From: Haliclystus octoradiatus
Lineage: Eukaryota > Cnidaria > Staurozoa > Stauromedusae > Haliclystidae
Direction: 5' to 3'
DNA length: 64,000 bases
Assembly: GCA_916610825.1 (NCBI GenBank)
Contig: OU744453.1
Location: 11,737,826 to 11,801,825 of the forward strand
Shown: one piece after another, positions 10,654-23,993 of the stretch
Layout: each line of letters begins with the position of its first letter
Position numbering within the stretch: the stretch's first letter is position 1
Made by a program: the position numbers and the translations under genes
Notes under the pieces: generated by a model
What the model saw: the letters and a program-made list of their open reading frames with translations, nothing else
The model's database searches: none
What the model was told of the DNA's origin: nothing

Positions 10654-13600
10654 TTATTTTTCTTCCATCTTAATCTTTATCTGACTATGAACTTGAATTG
10701 GTTTTAAAATTATTGGTGTTGTGTAAGTTACTTTTTTGCAATAATCACTCAAGGCAAAAGCTTGAAAAGGAGATTTTATAAGTTCATGAGTTAATTCATG
10801 TTCTGTAGTTTCATCACAATAATGATCTAATGACATTGACAGTGAATCTTCTCTTCTTGCTTTGTGAGATAGATGCGGTTGCCAGGGTTTCTGATCTCTG
10901 GTCACACCATCATTCAAAATCTATGCAAAGAGAGAAATTAAATCATGGGTGGAGTTGAGTTGCTATTTTTGTCTTCATTACATTAGATAATCTGCCTAGA
11001 GCTATATTTATAACTTGCGACCTGGATGAGTAGTGGTCAGGTCAATCAATCAATCAATCCTTACCCTTTAAATATTTCAAATATTATCAACGTAATTTTA
11101 ATTGAAATAGTCAGTCAGCCAGTCAGCCAGTCAGCCAGCCAGTCAGCCAGTCAGTCAGTCAGTCAGTCAGTCAGTCAGTCAGTCAGTCAGTCAGTCAGTC
11201 AGTCAGTCAGTCAGTCAGTCAGTCAGTCAGTCAGTCAGTCAGTCAGTCAGTCAGTCAGTCAGTCAGTCAGTCAGTCAGTCAGTCAGTCAGTCAGTCAGTC
11301 AGTCAGTCAGTCAGTCAGTCAGTCAGTCAGTCAGTCAGTCAGTCAGTCAGTCAGTCAGTCAGTCAGTCAGTCAGTCAGTCAGTCAGTCAGTCAGTCATTC
11401 AGTCAATCAATCATTCAACATGAATTTGGAATATGTAGTGTAGATCTCTAAATGTGAAAGCCTTTTGATGATTTCAAGTAAAAATTTCAAAATATTAGTG
11501 GTTTTTATATTACGTAATACATTAATACATGTTTAAAATAAAATTAAAAATAATAATGTACATAGGTACTTAGGAATACTTTATGGATATTTGGGGCATA
11601 CGTTTCAATTGGGAAACAATATGTAGGGTATCTACTTCTCATTAACTTTCAAGTGATTATTTTTAAAATCAAATTGGCATTCTCCTACCTCCCGGCATTC
11701 TTAACCCCTCCTCCAATGCATAATTAACTGCAGACTATCTGATTGATGTGAAATATATATTTGGTATTTTAAGAACAGAGTTAATTAATAACGATAATAG
11801 TCATCCAAACAGAATAATTATTTATAAAGCTACTCACTTCATCGATGGCTTTAATGTATTTTTCTGTTTCAACAAATGATTGAATGGATTTACCAATCGA
11901 ACCATCAATAATGTCTGCATGAGACAAAACAAAAACTACCAATTAAACAATTGATATCATAATAAGGTTGTTGATATCACCGTCTTGGCTCCTAGTGTAG
12001 CAAATGATATTAATGGGGGTTACACTGTGCATTAAATATAAATGTTACCTCTCAGTAAAGTCAGTCTAAGTGCTGCTTGCCCATTGTTCTGATTCAACAA
12101 TTGATTAGCCTCTGTTAAAGAATAACCTCTTAGCGAGATGTCATTGATAGCTAGTAAACGGTCACCAACAAACACACCACCACACCTAAATATCACAAAA
12201 CAAAATACAATTACTGCATATAATTTAGTACCCTTATACATTTGTTTATCTCCCCTGCGAAACAAGTTCATGAAAGTTCATAAAAGTTCATGAACGTTCA
12301 TGAACTTTTATGAACGTTCATGAACTTTGATGAACAGTTCATGAACTTTGATGAACAGTTCATGAAGTGTAAGGAATAGTTCATAAAAATATGGTTCACT
12401 AACTCTTACAGTTCATGAACGTTCATGAACTTTGGTGAACTCAAAGTCACAATTCATGAACTACACTCAAAGTTTATGAACTAGTTGTCCAAGTTCATAA
12501 AAGTTCATGAACGTTCATGAACTAGTTTTCCAAATTCATCAAAGTTCATGAAAGTTCATGAACGTTCTTGAACTTTTATTCAAGTTCATGAATGTTCATG
12601 AACTAATCATAGCAGTTTGTAAACAAATAGTTCATGGACCCACAGAGTTCATGAAGGTTCATGAACTTTGATGAACTAAAAGTCATCATTCAACAACCAC
12701 ATTCCGCGTTTATTAACCAGTATTCAAAGTCCATGAACTATATCCCAAGTTCATGAACGTTCATAAACTTCAATCAATGTTCATTCTTTGCAGTCATTTC
12801 TCGTAAACCCTACCAGTAGTAGAAGTTCATGGACATTAATTCTGAATTAATGAAACAGAAATCCTAGCTTATGAAACTTCATGAAAAAAACATTCTGATC
12901 AAAATACATAATAAAGCTCAATTAGATACAGTAAGTGTGAAACTGTATTAACACACAATTGTAAGGGCTATTTTAGCAGGAAAACATAAATCAATGCAGG
13001 TCTACTTGGCAGCATTTCTGGTACCATGTCAACAATTTTGGAGCTTATTGCCTAGTAATCAGGGCAGTATATAAGTAATGCCAATAAAATCTAGCAGCAT
13101 ATTATTGATCTCAACTAATGACAAATAGACAATGCCTCAGGGGCAGGGTGTCACAAAATGTTTGCATTACTGGAATCAGAAATTCCAGATAAGATAGGAA
13201 ACTTTCCACTTTTAGGGTTTTCAAAATATTTATACAAAATGAATGTGAAGCCTATGAATAATAATGTTGAAAAGTAAATCTTATAGTTGAAAACCTACTG
13301 ATTTTGTGCTGGCCTTCAATGAACCAGGTTCCCAGGACCCCCTCCTTCTGATAGATTGTTTAGGAGAAGACAGAAGACACACATGTGTCTTCATTTGTCA
13401 AGACAATGTATGTACTTAAGTTAATTAATTACAATGTCTATAAGTTAATTAGTTGTACAATCTACAGCTAACTTATTTCTGAGTTTTATCCATCAGAAAT
13501 GATAATGTTCTTGTTCAAGTTTGTTGTTTCATGTCTGATGCATTAATGTGTTAGTTTGATTGTACTTTTATTAATTATGTTAACATTGTGTTGAATATAT

Positions 13601-16600
13601 CCTAAAACATCCTGTGCTGTGACTAGGCTATCTAAATTTTAATGGAAAATAGTTTAATTGATTAAAATTCAATTTATTTTTAATTATACACACAATAGAG
13701 AGCAATTGTGTGTTGATTATCCTGTATATTTACATAAATTGATAACCTGAGCTAAAATATCAAAACAAACAAACTGAAGCATCAATAGCCAATGTGTGAA
13801 GAAGTAAGTTTTTGATGACAAATCTTACAAACAGGAAGTGCTAAGTGGGTGTCTAAGTGAGAAGCTAATAAATTCATGCTGAGCTCATGCTGTCATCTCA
13901 TGCTGATAGTAAGGTGATAAGCTGTCTATATGTAGACTAGGTGCTTGGACCTGGGTACTAGCTATTGTTATTCAAAAGAAAACTGGCTTATGAAGTCAGT
14001 TAGTAATTATATCATTCCTTACTTTTGCTGCTTGTTTACTTGAGCCAGAGAAAGATAGCAATCTTGAAAAATGAGTTTAATTCAGTAATATAAAGAATTT
14101 AGCTGATGGATAGATATTCTACAAAGTTTTACATAAAAATATATGGCTTCAACAGGATTGAAAAGATGATTTCCAAGTGAAACTAAAGCTTGATTTTGGA
14201 ATACTAATTAGATGAAACTGTGGTTTTCAAAACTCAAACAGAATTTACTACAGTAGACCTACTCCCCACATGGTTGTTTGGTTGCTCATATCTGGTGTTG
14301 GTGTATACATTGAATACCATGCAAAGAATGTGAGGCCAGATTTTATATTTCCTTTTAATTATTCACAAAAAGATAAATCAGAGATGCAAAGCTTTGCAAG
14401 ACTTTTATTTACCCCCACAACAAAACTAAATAAAGAAGTTCAATGTATAATTATTTGTGTTGCTTGCTATTTTCAATTCAAACACTGGACATGTCACAAC
14501 TTCAAGCTCTTGAACATATACAGTCCAAAGGTTGATATTAATATTAATTATCATTATTATTAAAAGCACTTCTTAAAGTAGGTGCAAATATCATTACATG
14601 ATAAAATAAGTTTTGAAATGAATCATGGCAAGAAAAGAATATCCCAACAGAGAACCAATTTACCCTTAATATAGTAAGATACTCATACAACTATACATTT
14701 AAAAGGTAAGACTTCACATTATGATTTGAAGACTTAGAGAGATATGTACACAGAATAGAAAGTTAAATCATGCTCCATAACTGGAAAAATCCGTTCAAAG
14801 CAAAAGACATTCAAGGACAGCACACTTTGAGAAGTTGATATGCTTTAGGCTTCAATGAGCAGAATTGATGAGACTTTAGACATATTTAAAGTATCAATCG
14901 GCTTCAAACAATCTTTGATATTTTAACAAGCTATACTAATTCCTACATTTCTATATCATATATTTTATTTGTTTGAATGTATTCATTTCCTCTTACTATG
15001 TCACATTTTACAATTTTTTGTGAATTAAATGTTCAAACATTCAAAGTTGCTTTTTCCTATTCTTGTTTTAATCTGTTATTTACTATACAGTTCATGAACG
15101 TTCATGAACTTTGATGAACTTTGATGGACTGATTTCATGAACTTTGATGAACTGCTTCATGAACTTTGATGAACTTGTTCATGAACGTTCATGAACTTTG
15201 ATGAACTAGTTTATGAACTTTGATGAACTAATTCATGAACTATGCTGAACTAGTTCATGAACTTTGATGAACTAGTTCATTAACTTTGTTGAACTTTCAT
15301 GAACTTGAGTTCATGAACGTTCATGAACTCTGTGCCATTTAACGTTGATGAACTAGTTCATGAACGTTCATGAACTCAGTTCATGAAAGTTCATGAACGT
15401 TCATGAACTTTTTCGCAGGGGCGTGCATAGCAGCATATTTAATGTGAATTACATGCAGAATAACTTAATAATAATGTGTGTATAGACTTGACAAGTTATA
15501 TACATTGATACATCTTGAAAAGTTAGGCAATTTGAAATGTGCTATTGGCACAACAAATCAACAATGTGAAAATGTAGACGGTGTCACCCTACCGAAGGAA
15601 CCTGCACCACTCCTCTATTTCCAGAGGAGTGGCTTTTTCCACTGAGAGCAATGATTCTAAACGCCCTTTGATGATCTCAGCCGAGACACTGCATTCAACA
15701 GATTTCATAGCAGATAGGTCTCGATTGTCAATGCACAACGATGAACCGCAGCTACTCACAATGCAATTCCCTCTGGACCATTCCACCCGCCATCAGAAGA
15801 TCAGGTACTCATTTGATGTTTCAGATAAAGTCTAGATTGAGCTGACCTTTGGGGGATTTGAACCACAGTCGATCAGATATGATCCGTTCTAAAGTTTGGT
15901 TGCTCTGCCATTTGACCAATCCTCCTTTGAGAGGCGATGTAGAGTGGCAGTAACAAGGTCATGGTAGTCAATATCTACAAAGCTATTATTAAATGTTATA
16001 ACAAAATAATAGATCTGCAATTAATCTTTTATTTTCGAGTGTTTCGATATTCAACTTAATAATGTGTTTCGATTTTAAGTTTATAAGTTAATCACATGGA
16101 TACAGCTGCAATGGTAAATATACTATTCGGCATTCATCATCATCTATTTAGATTACTTTATAAGCATACATATTTTTTTTCCTCATACCTTTGAATTTCA
16201 CTCTGCTGTGCTAATCCAGCAATGAAAATGGGTGAAAACGGATCTTCGGTGCCTGAAAGAAAGAGTATTGTTATTATATTATTAGGCAAACAGCCAAATA
16301 TACATGCAAATGTATAGATCATAAATCATTTACCAGAGAGTGATATACTCAAACAATCATCAGTGGTTGGCAGTTCAACTGTAAACGAGGGACCTGATCA
16401 TCACAAAAAAATAGCACCATCAATCATTATGTGAAATTAAACGGGGTATCAAATGATATAGTGAACATAAGGATACTCATTTTACCTGAAATCACATCTT
16501 TCTTCAACTTCAACAGGACACTGCCAGATACGTTTACTAGTGCAGCTTTTGCCTTTTCTAGCTGCTGTCCATCAAAAGAAGAATTGTCAATTGTCAAGAG

Positions 16601-19600
16601 TTCGTCGCCAGGCAATATTGAGCCAACCCTAAACAAACACAAAACTACAAACAGTTCACAAGAAGTAATGTTGCTGTTTTATAAGTAATGCATACGTGAT
16701 GCAAGTTCTATAGAAGGGATACCGGCTTATCATCTTTTGATTGAAGTAAACAAACCCGACAATACGCCAATGTTATATATTTTTAAATAGGCATACCTGT
16801 GTGCAGCAGTTCCTTTCACGATATGTCTCACTCGAAGTGTACTAGCTTGACTGTTATTGATTTGAGACGAAGCTAGAAATAGACAAATTTATACAATGAG
16901 TATCTCAAGTACAAAACTCATCACATGAGATAGTAATCAAACTTCAATAATACATTCACCGTCAAGAATTAGACCAGCTTTCAAAGTGTCTACATTCAAA
17001 CGTACCATGAAAGTTCCACTTGTAGGTATAGTATGATCTAGGGAGGAATAATAATCAAACTCTAATGTTCTGTCTGTTGAAGCTTGTGCTTCTGAAATAT
17101 TAATCTATTTATTTTTATTCATTAAGACATTTTGACATTATGATGATTATGTACGCATACAAAAATTATTAAGGTTTTATTTTTAAAGGTCTTATAAGAG
17201 TCGAAATCGAAAAATTATTGTTGCAATTCCTATTTATTTTGCATGGGCTACTCGATTCTGTAAAAACATTTTTTGGTGTCATGTGCATTTTAATATTCAT
17301 GAATGTTTATTATTTTTCTTATTAAGGTGCATTCATGAACTGTTGATAAGGTGTTTCTGAACAGTCCATGAATTCAACTAATTTTTTCGCAGGGGTAGCC
17401 TACATATGTAGAAAGTTAATAAAAAGGATTACCATAGATATTGAATTCTATTTCAAGAGTGACAATTCGACCAATTAGACTTTCAGCTACATAACAATTG
17501 TTAAGTGCTGATTCCATACTTTGTATGGATACACCATCCACAGAGAGCAAATAGTCACCGGTTTGAACTTGTCCACATCTACATGAAGAATAAAAGGAGT
17601 TATTATTCAAACCATTTTACCATTTAACTTTAGGATAAACATAATACCCTGATATATTTTATGGATAGATACCATTCCTGATGTCAATTGATTGATGCTG
17701 TTTAAGTCAGTGATTACACTGATTTCAGTCTGCTGTCTAAGTGTTGTTTTAATGTACGGTTGTGTCTTTTGTATCAAAGATCTCTGACTAACATCCATGT
17801 AACCCTTAGCGTCTCTCTTTGTAACATCAGCAGGCACATCCTATCAGTATTATAATAAATAGAATCTACACTTACGTTAATTGTGTCATTATTTAATCCT
17901 GCACAACATAAAACCTTCATGATCAAGGTTGAAATCCATTGAACAATGCAGCTATTCATTTATTAGTAAATTGATTGTCTCAAGGTATTTGGATAAGTCT
18001 CCACAATCTCTCTGGGAGATCATAATTCATAGTGATATTTATAATTGTATATAAATTGTAATGTATACCTTGCTAAGTCTGAATTGGGATGAATGTATAT
18101 TATTCTCAGTCCATGATTCGCTGGATCAACCTTGCTACAATCCTCAACATCAAATCCCAACCCTGTAACAGAATCACAGCAGATATCCACGCAAAGTGTA
18201 TGTTTGATACTATTCCCTGAACTGGATGTATGTTGGCTGCATTGACTAGCAATGGATTGACTGCATGACCATCCATTTCTTGCTGATGAATTCAAATGCT
18301 GGTCTTTCAAACTGGAGTTGAATACTCTCTGACCACCAAAATCATTTTCAGTAGCTGTTTCATTTGTAAATCGATTTGTTGTCATTGAACAAAATGTATT
18401 CAGACGAGGTCGCTCTCTTTCACTGGGAGAGATGGTATAAGGCAAACTAGGTCGACGGCAAGGAAGAGTTGAAGCATAGCTAGGTTGCAGATGAGGAGGT
18501 GCGGATTGGGGTGAGAGTGTGTCTTCTCCGGATTGCCCCAAGGAGCTGTTGAATTCTGCACTGTGTGGTCTTATATGAAGTTCAAGAGAGACAAGGGACG
18601 CTCGCATTATGTTTATAACATCCTCAATCTTTGAGTTCTTCACAGCAACTTGACCAACACCAAGAACTACATCCCACTGATTTAAAGCTGAATGCCTGCA
18701 ATTTATAATGAATGATGTCAAAGTAGTGAACATTTTTTTGACATTGATTGATCAAACAACATTTTCAATTAAATCTCATTAGTAAGTAAAATATATACAC
18801 TGCTTCCCAAATGAAGATACTGTATATTATTCTGCCTGCCTTTTCATTCCAAATATTTCATCATTAGAATCATCATTTTTAATGGACATATTCAGCTGTA
18901 CAGATGCCTAAATAGTTGTGTGTGTCGTCAAGCGGCCTTAAATACGTGGTAGTAGCTCTAAAACTTTATTTATCATCAGTTAAGAAACATGTCTGACATC
19001 ATGAGCACAGCTAAAAGCAAATTTCTTACCATACTATAAGTTTATAACTGTACCATTTATATTACCTGTCTGATGGGCTGCCATTTACGATTGAAGAGAT
19101 GATCAAGTCACCATTACGTTTTGCTAATGAATATCAAATCAAAATATTACAGAATTGAATAATCAAACACATCCAAAAATCAACTACTGTAGCTGCTATA
19201 GCCATCCCTACCATTAAGTGATATTCCCCAGTCACTGCACTCTTTCGATTTTATGATATTTACTATGATTGTACCATCTGGCAAATGTTTGACACCTACA
19301 AGTGTAATATATCATGACATTATCATATATTATCATATATTATCATACATTAACATACAAAACTACTATCTTCATTAAAACAAGATCACCTTTGTCATTC
19401 AAGCAGTATTGTATTTCCATTGTAAAATCCCCAGTCATTGAGTCAAGCCATTGTTGTACATCACAAGATCCCAAGCCTCTAACACTCTTAGAGTTGATAG
19501 ATAGAATAATGTCAGATGGCTGGAGGAAAGAGCCACTGTCACCATGGCTATAGAACATTAAACAAAGATCAATGATTAGAGCCTGAAATGAACTACTGTA

Positions 19601-22600
19601 AAATAACAGCGCGACAGACAATCAAGTCTTCTTACTTACATGGCTTTGATTTGTTGTGAATCCTTTGATAAAATTTTATGGACAGTGATTGGACGGTAAA
19701 CAAGACTATCTCGGCTGAATCCACCTATACAATTGGACACAAAATCATAGTTGTATATTATTTATTATTGTACCACCAGAAACAGTCTGGCTGTTAGCAG
19801 AGTTTTGGGTTTTGGTCAGGGATTCTTCCATGAATCAAGCACCAACAGGAAGCCCTCCCAAGTTAAAATGTCATGTGTAACGGAGGTGTTTGTCGCGAGG
19901 AACCAATGCCTGGTTGATATGTTGTTTTGTACATTTGCTTATCATAATCCAATTCAGAACACCTCCTTCAGATTTACTGCATGAATAGAATGATGATGTT
20001 CTAAAGATTCCAAATGTATGAATTTCCGCATTGTTGAAAACGTCCTCATTTGCTGTTCCAGGGTCAATATTTTATACAATCGTTGGTACGTAGTATAATT
20101 GGCATATACATGGAGCTACAAAGTTTCATTACTTTCGAGTTTTGAGTTTATTTTTTACTTTTTAGGCATTTTTAAGCTTCAAGACACTGTTACAGAAACT
20201 CCTTCCCCTCCTATATTTGTGCTACTGAATACCTAGTAGAAACTGCACTATATAAATTCAATTATTATTATTACATATTATTGTATTTAGACATGCTATT
20301 GATATGTTGACTGAAGTTGGTTAACATCTCTTAGAATTCAGCAACAAATCGTACATCAAAGTGGGGATGTGTATCTGCCATCATAAAAAATGTAATAATT
20401 TGATGTTCAGGTAAAATTAAGGCTAAGTTCACACTTGAGGATTTAACGTAGAGACCATCTGATCAAGAGTCTAGGTGTTCTACCATCGTAATTAATTTAT
20501 CTGAAGAATATATACAAATTCAAAATATTGATATTATAGTAAATGATTCCTAACCTTGCACGGAAATTCTCTCCCAGTTGCTTTGCTTTTTAAGTAAGAT
20601 TATGGCAGTCTGTGCCAACATTCCTAGTGGAGGCAAATAAAGTTAATACAGTAGTTTATACATCTATTTTTAATGACAACCAGTTAATAGTGGTCACTTC
20701 GGCAATGCTGTATTGAAACAACCATGTATATATTACGAATTTTGAAATTTTAAAAACCTACTGAAAACATACTAAAAACTTCTGAATAGGCAACTGGATT
20801 AGGCACTTTTCAGTAGCTTTCAAATTTTATGATGCATGTCAGTAGTTCTTCAGTAGAATGAGATTGAATCTAGATTTGAATGTCTGCAGAAATTCAGAAT
20901 GGTTCCTGTACCCAATCCCATTTCAGTATGTTTTCAGTAGGTTTTCAGTAGGTTTTCAGCAGGGATTCAGTATATCCAAGATTCATAGTGATATGAAAGC
21001 CATCTGTCAATAGCAAGCAGTTTGATTACATGTCATAGGTAGATCGACATCAGATATTGAATCGACAGGAGGAAAAACAGCAATCTGGCAATTAGGTTTT
21101 CAAAAGGCTAGCCAGAATTCAAAAGAAAATTAATTGTATTCGCTTATTCTCTCCAAACTAGAAACATAGCAAAATTAAAAGGGAATCATTCAGCTGCACA
21201 TTTTCTTAGGGATTTTTCAACAAGAACTAAGGTTTCTGGAAGGTTTAAACTATTAGTCAGACCCTGTATATATATACAGTGCAATGTTGTTAATATCAAC
21301 CTCCTGGTGAAGCCAAACATTGTGATATTATTCTGTATTGATTCTAACAGGGTAACATTGTACAATAATGAACTAACCTGTCATATCAGGCATTGGTTTA
21401 ATCATGAATGATATTATTCTTCCAGAGTCAGTCACAAGATCAATGATCTGTTTGTGAGTCAATCCATTAACATTTTGACCATTGACTTCTAATAGAAGGT
21501 CGCCAATACAGAAGTATTCACATCTTAACAAAACAAAATACTGTTATAGGAATATCAAAATAATCTGATTAAAAAAGCAGTATCACTGTATATGTACTAA
21601 TTACTTATCTACCAAGAGAAGTACAATATGCACATCTAAAATCGGGTTATTCCTGGTTTTAGCTGTGACGTTCTAAAAACATTTAATGAGTTGTTGAACG
21701 CGAAATTGCTCAAAAGTTCATGAAGTGAACATGAATCATGTAATTTTAATCAATTTCACGTTCATGAGCCAATCCTTGAACTGGTTCATGAACTGCTCAT
21801 GAACTGTTTTAATGAACTGTTCATCAACTGTTTGTGGCTGTTCACAGATTGTTCATAAATCCACAACAAGTGTTCATGAACTTTCAGGCAATTTCATATT
21901 CATGAACCAGTTCATGAACCGACTCATGAAGTGTTCATAAACTCTTGTGACTCAGTTCATAAACCATTCACTAACCCACAGAAAACTGTTCATGAATTGT
22001 TTATGAACTCATTGAATTTTTCACAGAGGTAATAAATATGCCCAGCTATAGTAGAAAAATTAGGATAACTAAAATTCTAGATCCAGAAATTTGTGCAAGT
22101 ACCTTTGTTTTTGAAAGTCTGTACCGTAATATCATAGGGCACCGTGGCACTGGTGCCTTCTGTAGGGCAATGCTGTCTCAACTAGTTATTATTACCTTTG
22201 AGCTAGGCTATTCTGTCTTATCCTTGAAATGGAAGGATCAGTCTTTTTATCTATACCACCTGCAAAAGAAAAGAGAGAAATGCAACGCCATCCCCAATGA
22301 ACATGCAACACAATAGATAGAAAGAAAAAACAGTGATTTTGGATGGTTCAGTAATTTTAAATCATTACTGTATGTTTCACATGTGTTGTAGTTGTGAAAA
22401 CCAAATTTCATAGATAACATCAATTACTCATTTATAGCTATAAATGTGAATGTCTTTGTGCATGTGTGTTTGCGGTGGTTTTAACGGACATTTCAAAACC
22501 AATGGATCAAATAAAATATCATCTGATAAATAATTGCAAATAGTTGTACCCAGCAGGCTTTGTTTTTTCGAATTTCCCTTTGCTTTGTGTATCAAAAGAA

Positions 22601-22967
22601 AATGTTTGAAATATCAAAAATGTAAAAAGAAATTGCTCTGCTTTTTGGAATTGCCATGTAGCGACATGCTTTGTTGCGTCGCATTTCTATTGTTTGATAT
22701 AAAAATCCATGTGTTCTCCAGTTTCATTTCACCTCAAAGGTAGTTTTAATTCAGCCAAAATTAACCCAGCAAAGTGTGTAAGGTTTTGCTAGTCTCTTCT
22801 ATATACAATGTAAAGTTTGATACGCTTTCTTTTGCTTTCCTGGAACTAAGTTTCAGAGAATAGAAGAATTCAATCTCAACTTCTAAGTGTGATATATAAT
22901 TTACCTGCGATAGTTAGACCAATGCTTGTCTTTACGCTAGATCTCTTGAATGTTGCAACAAAGGTTC
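10654..22967 (-). CDS. GRIP-like multi-PDZ scaffold protein (6 PDZ domains; 5' end not found)
   Basis: Eighteen exons on the minus strand: 22967-22905, 22259-22196, 21523-21378, 20623-20555, 19724-19640, 19547-19390, 19295-19212, 19123-19066, 18695-18069, 17578-17433, 17091-16960, 16872-16797, 16628-16486, 16393-16334, 16252-16189, 12185-12049, 11914-11838, 10920-10654. Total 2456 nt, which with one preceding base gives 819 codons and one open frame. PDZ1: SIGLTIAGG to CIGDLLLEVNG; PDZ4 ends VTLEIEFNIYE; PDZ5: GTAAHRVGSILPGDELLTID; PDZ6: ISLSGTEDPFSPIFIAGL to GDRLLAINDISLRG. Order, spacing and linker phrases match vertebrate GRIP1/2, synaptic scaffolds binding AMPA-receptor tails. A Ser-rich linker (exon 18695) lies between PDZ3 and PDZ4 as in GRIP. 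The tail after PDZ6 is short, with no PDZ7. First exon(s) lie upstream. Introns carry many repeats. Confidence 0.9.
11108..11404. repeat. (AGTC)n tetranucleotide microsatellite
   Basis: About 290 bases of AGTC units with variant AGCC units at the left edge and CAAT units at the right, in an intron of the GRIP-like gene. The apparent Ser-Gln repeat ORF over it is an artefact of the 4-base period read over 12 bases. Confidence 0.95.
12252..15421. mobile_element. Candidate element bounded by CCCCTGCGAAA / TTTCGCAGGGG with TTCATGAACGTTCATGAA arrays at both ends
   Basis: The left edge CCCCTGCGAAA (12252) and right edge TTTCGCAGGGG (15411-15421) are exact inverted repeats. Inside each edge is an array of TTCATGAA / TTCATGAACGTTCATGAA units (12265-12890 and 15090-15410). 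The centre (12900-15085) is A+T-rich without a convincing ORF. It lies wholly in the intron between the two PDZ6 exons at 16189 and 12185. No clear target duplication flanks it. The boundaries are inferred from the matched ends. Confidence 0.55.
15577..15926 (-). mobile_element. tRNA-derived SINE, family 1
   Basis: The minus strand starts with a tRNA-like head: GGAGGATTGGTCAAATGGCA (A box) and GTGGTTCAAATCC (B box) near 15855-15925. It continues into a body also found on the plus strand at 38043-38402. Body features shared by both copies include AAGGTCA.CTCA, TGGAATGGTCCAGAGGGAAT, GAATTGCATTGTGAG-like sequence and an ending in GACACCGTCTAC. Length about 350 bp. It lies in a GRIP intron. Confidence 0.75.
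17285..17395. repeat. Short member of the TTCATGAA family ending in TTTCGCAGGGG
   Basis: ATTCATGAATG, ATTCATGAACTG and TCCATGAATT units lead to TTTTTTCGCAGGGG, the same right edge as the element ending at 15421. A matching left edge is not visible. In a GRIP intron. Confidence 0.5.
20755..20972. repeat. Imperfect inverted repeat of CAGTAGGTTTT units
   Basis: AAACCTACTGAAAACATACT at the left edge and AGTATGTTTTCAGTAGGTTT at the right edge are reverse complements, with more CAGTAG units in between. Likely a small foldback element in a GRIP intron. Confidence 0.5.
21712..22028. repeat. TTCATGAA-family array ending in TTTTTCACAGAGG
   Basis: About twenty TTCATGAAC-type units, many as TTCATGAACTGTTCATGAA. 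The end resembles the TTTCGCAGGGG edge of the larger element. In a GRIP intron. Confidence 0.55.
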
Positions 22968-23159
22968 CTGTTGTAATGTAAACTATACATTGAAACTAAT
23001 GTATGATGCAACAAAATCTACTGCAATGACAATCTATTCCTAAGATGGATTGGGGAAAATTCTATCCTTGAAATACAAATGCATTCATTCTAAGCAATCA
23101 TAAGTATTCTACATTATGGGTATGATATAACTGCTCGAATATAATGATAATGATATAAC

Positions 23160-23993
23160 CAAGATATTATAATAGAACCAAGATAGTCTAACTCAGATTT
23201 GCGTTTTTGAGAGTTTTAAACAGGCCATAATATTATCTTACCTTTGTGAAAATCAACCAAATAAATTGTATTTAACATCCTCAAGCATTGAATAATTCAA
23301 ATTTAAAAACGACGTCTTTGTCCGACATCAATAACATACTCAAAAGTCTATCTTTGTTGACCCAATATCGATCATTTCCAAACATTTTGATCTGTTTTGC
23401 CACGGCAAAATCACTGAGAATTGGCCTCAAAAGCTATTTTAAGATCATCTCGTTTCGATGCAAAATAATTACCGGGGCTCAGATTATCAAACAAGCAAAC
23501 TTACTTTCTTGTGAAAAGTAAAACATTTTTTCGCGCGGTTCAGATGAAATCATGAAACCCGGTTCTGTTTGATTTTTTGCCACGCGCGACATTTCAAACA
23601 TATTGAATATCAGCAATGTTTAATAAATGTTTTACTTTTCACAAGAAAGTAAGTTTGCTTGTTTGATAATCTGAGCCCCGGTAATTTTTTTGCATCGAAA
23701 CGAGATGATCTTAAAATAGCTTTTGAGGCCAATTCTCAGTGATTTTGCCGTGGCAAAACAGATCAAAATGTTTGGAAATGATCGATATTGGGTCAACAAA
23801 GATAGACTTTTGAGGATGTTATTGATGTCGGACAAAGACGTCGTTTTTAAATTTGAATTATTCAATGCTTGAGGATGTTAAATACAATATATTTGGTTGA
23901 TTTTCACAAAGGTAAGATAATATTATGGTCTGTTTAAAACTCTTTAAAACACAAATCTGAGTTAGACTATCTTGGTTCTATTATAATATCTTG
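23160..23993. mobile_element. Large palindromic (foldback) element, ~370-bp arms, 7-bp target duplication
   Basis: The arms 23160-23528 and 23627-23993 are near-perfect reverse complements around a ~100-bp spacer. The ends begin CAAGATATTATAATAGAACC. Flanks are ATATAAC on both sides (23153-23159 and 23994-24000), a 7-bp target duplication. No transposase is encoded; a short ORF in each arm is the same sequence read twice. Non-autonomous DNA transposon of unknown superfamily. Confidence 0.8.

Noticed and set aside
11026-11451. ORF of Ser-Gln repeats
   Set aside because: It is the (AGTC)n microsatellite read in frame; there is no splice or start context and it lies in a GRIP intron.
15581-15835. 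Overlapping ORFs on both strands
   Set aside because: They lie wholly in a tRNA-derived SINE also present at 38043-38402.
22038-22316. 92-codon plus-strand ORF
   Set aside because: It is the shadow of the PDZ1 exon 22259-22196 on the other strand, which has splice sites and GRIP homology.
23288-23865. Two identical 77-codon ORFs on opposite strands
   Set aside because: They are the same sequence in the two arms of the foldback element; no known domain.
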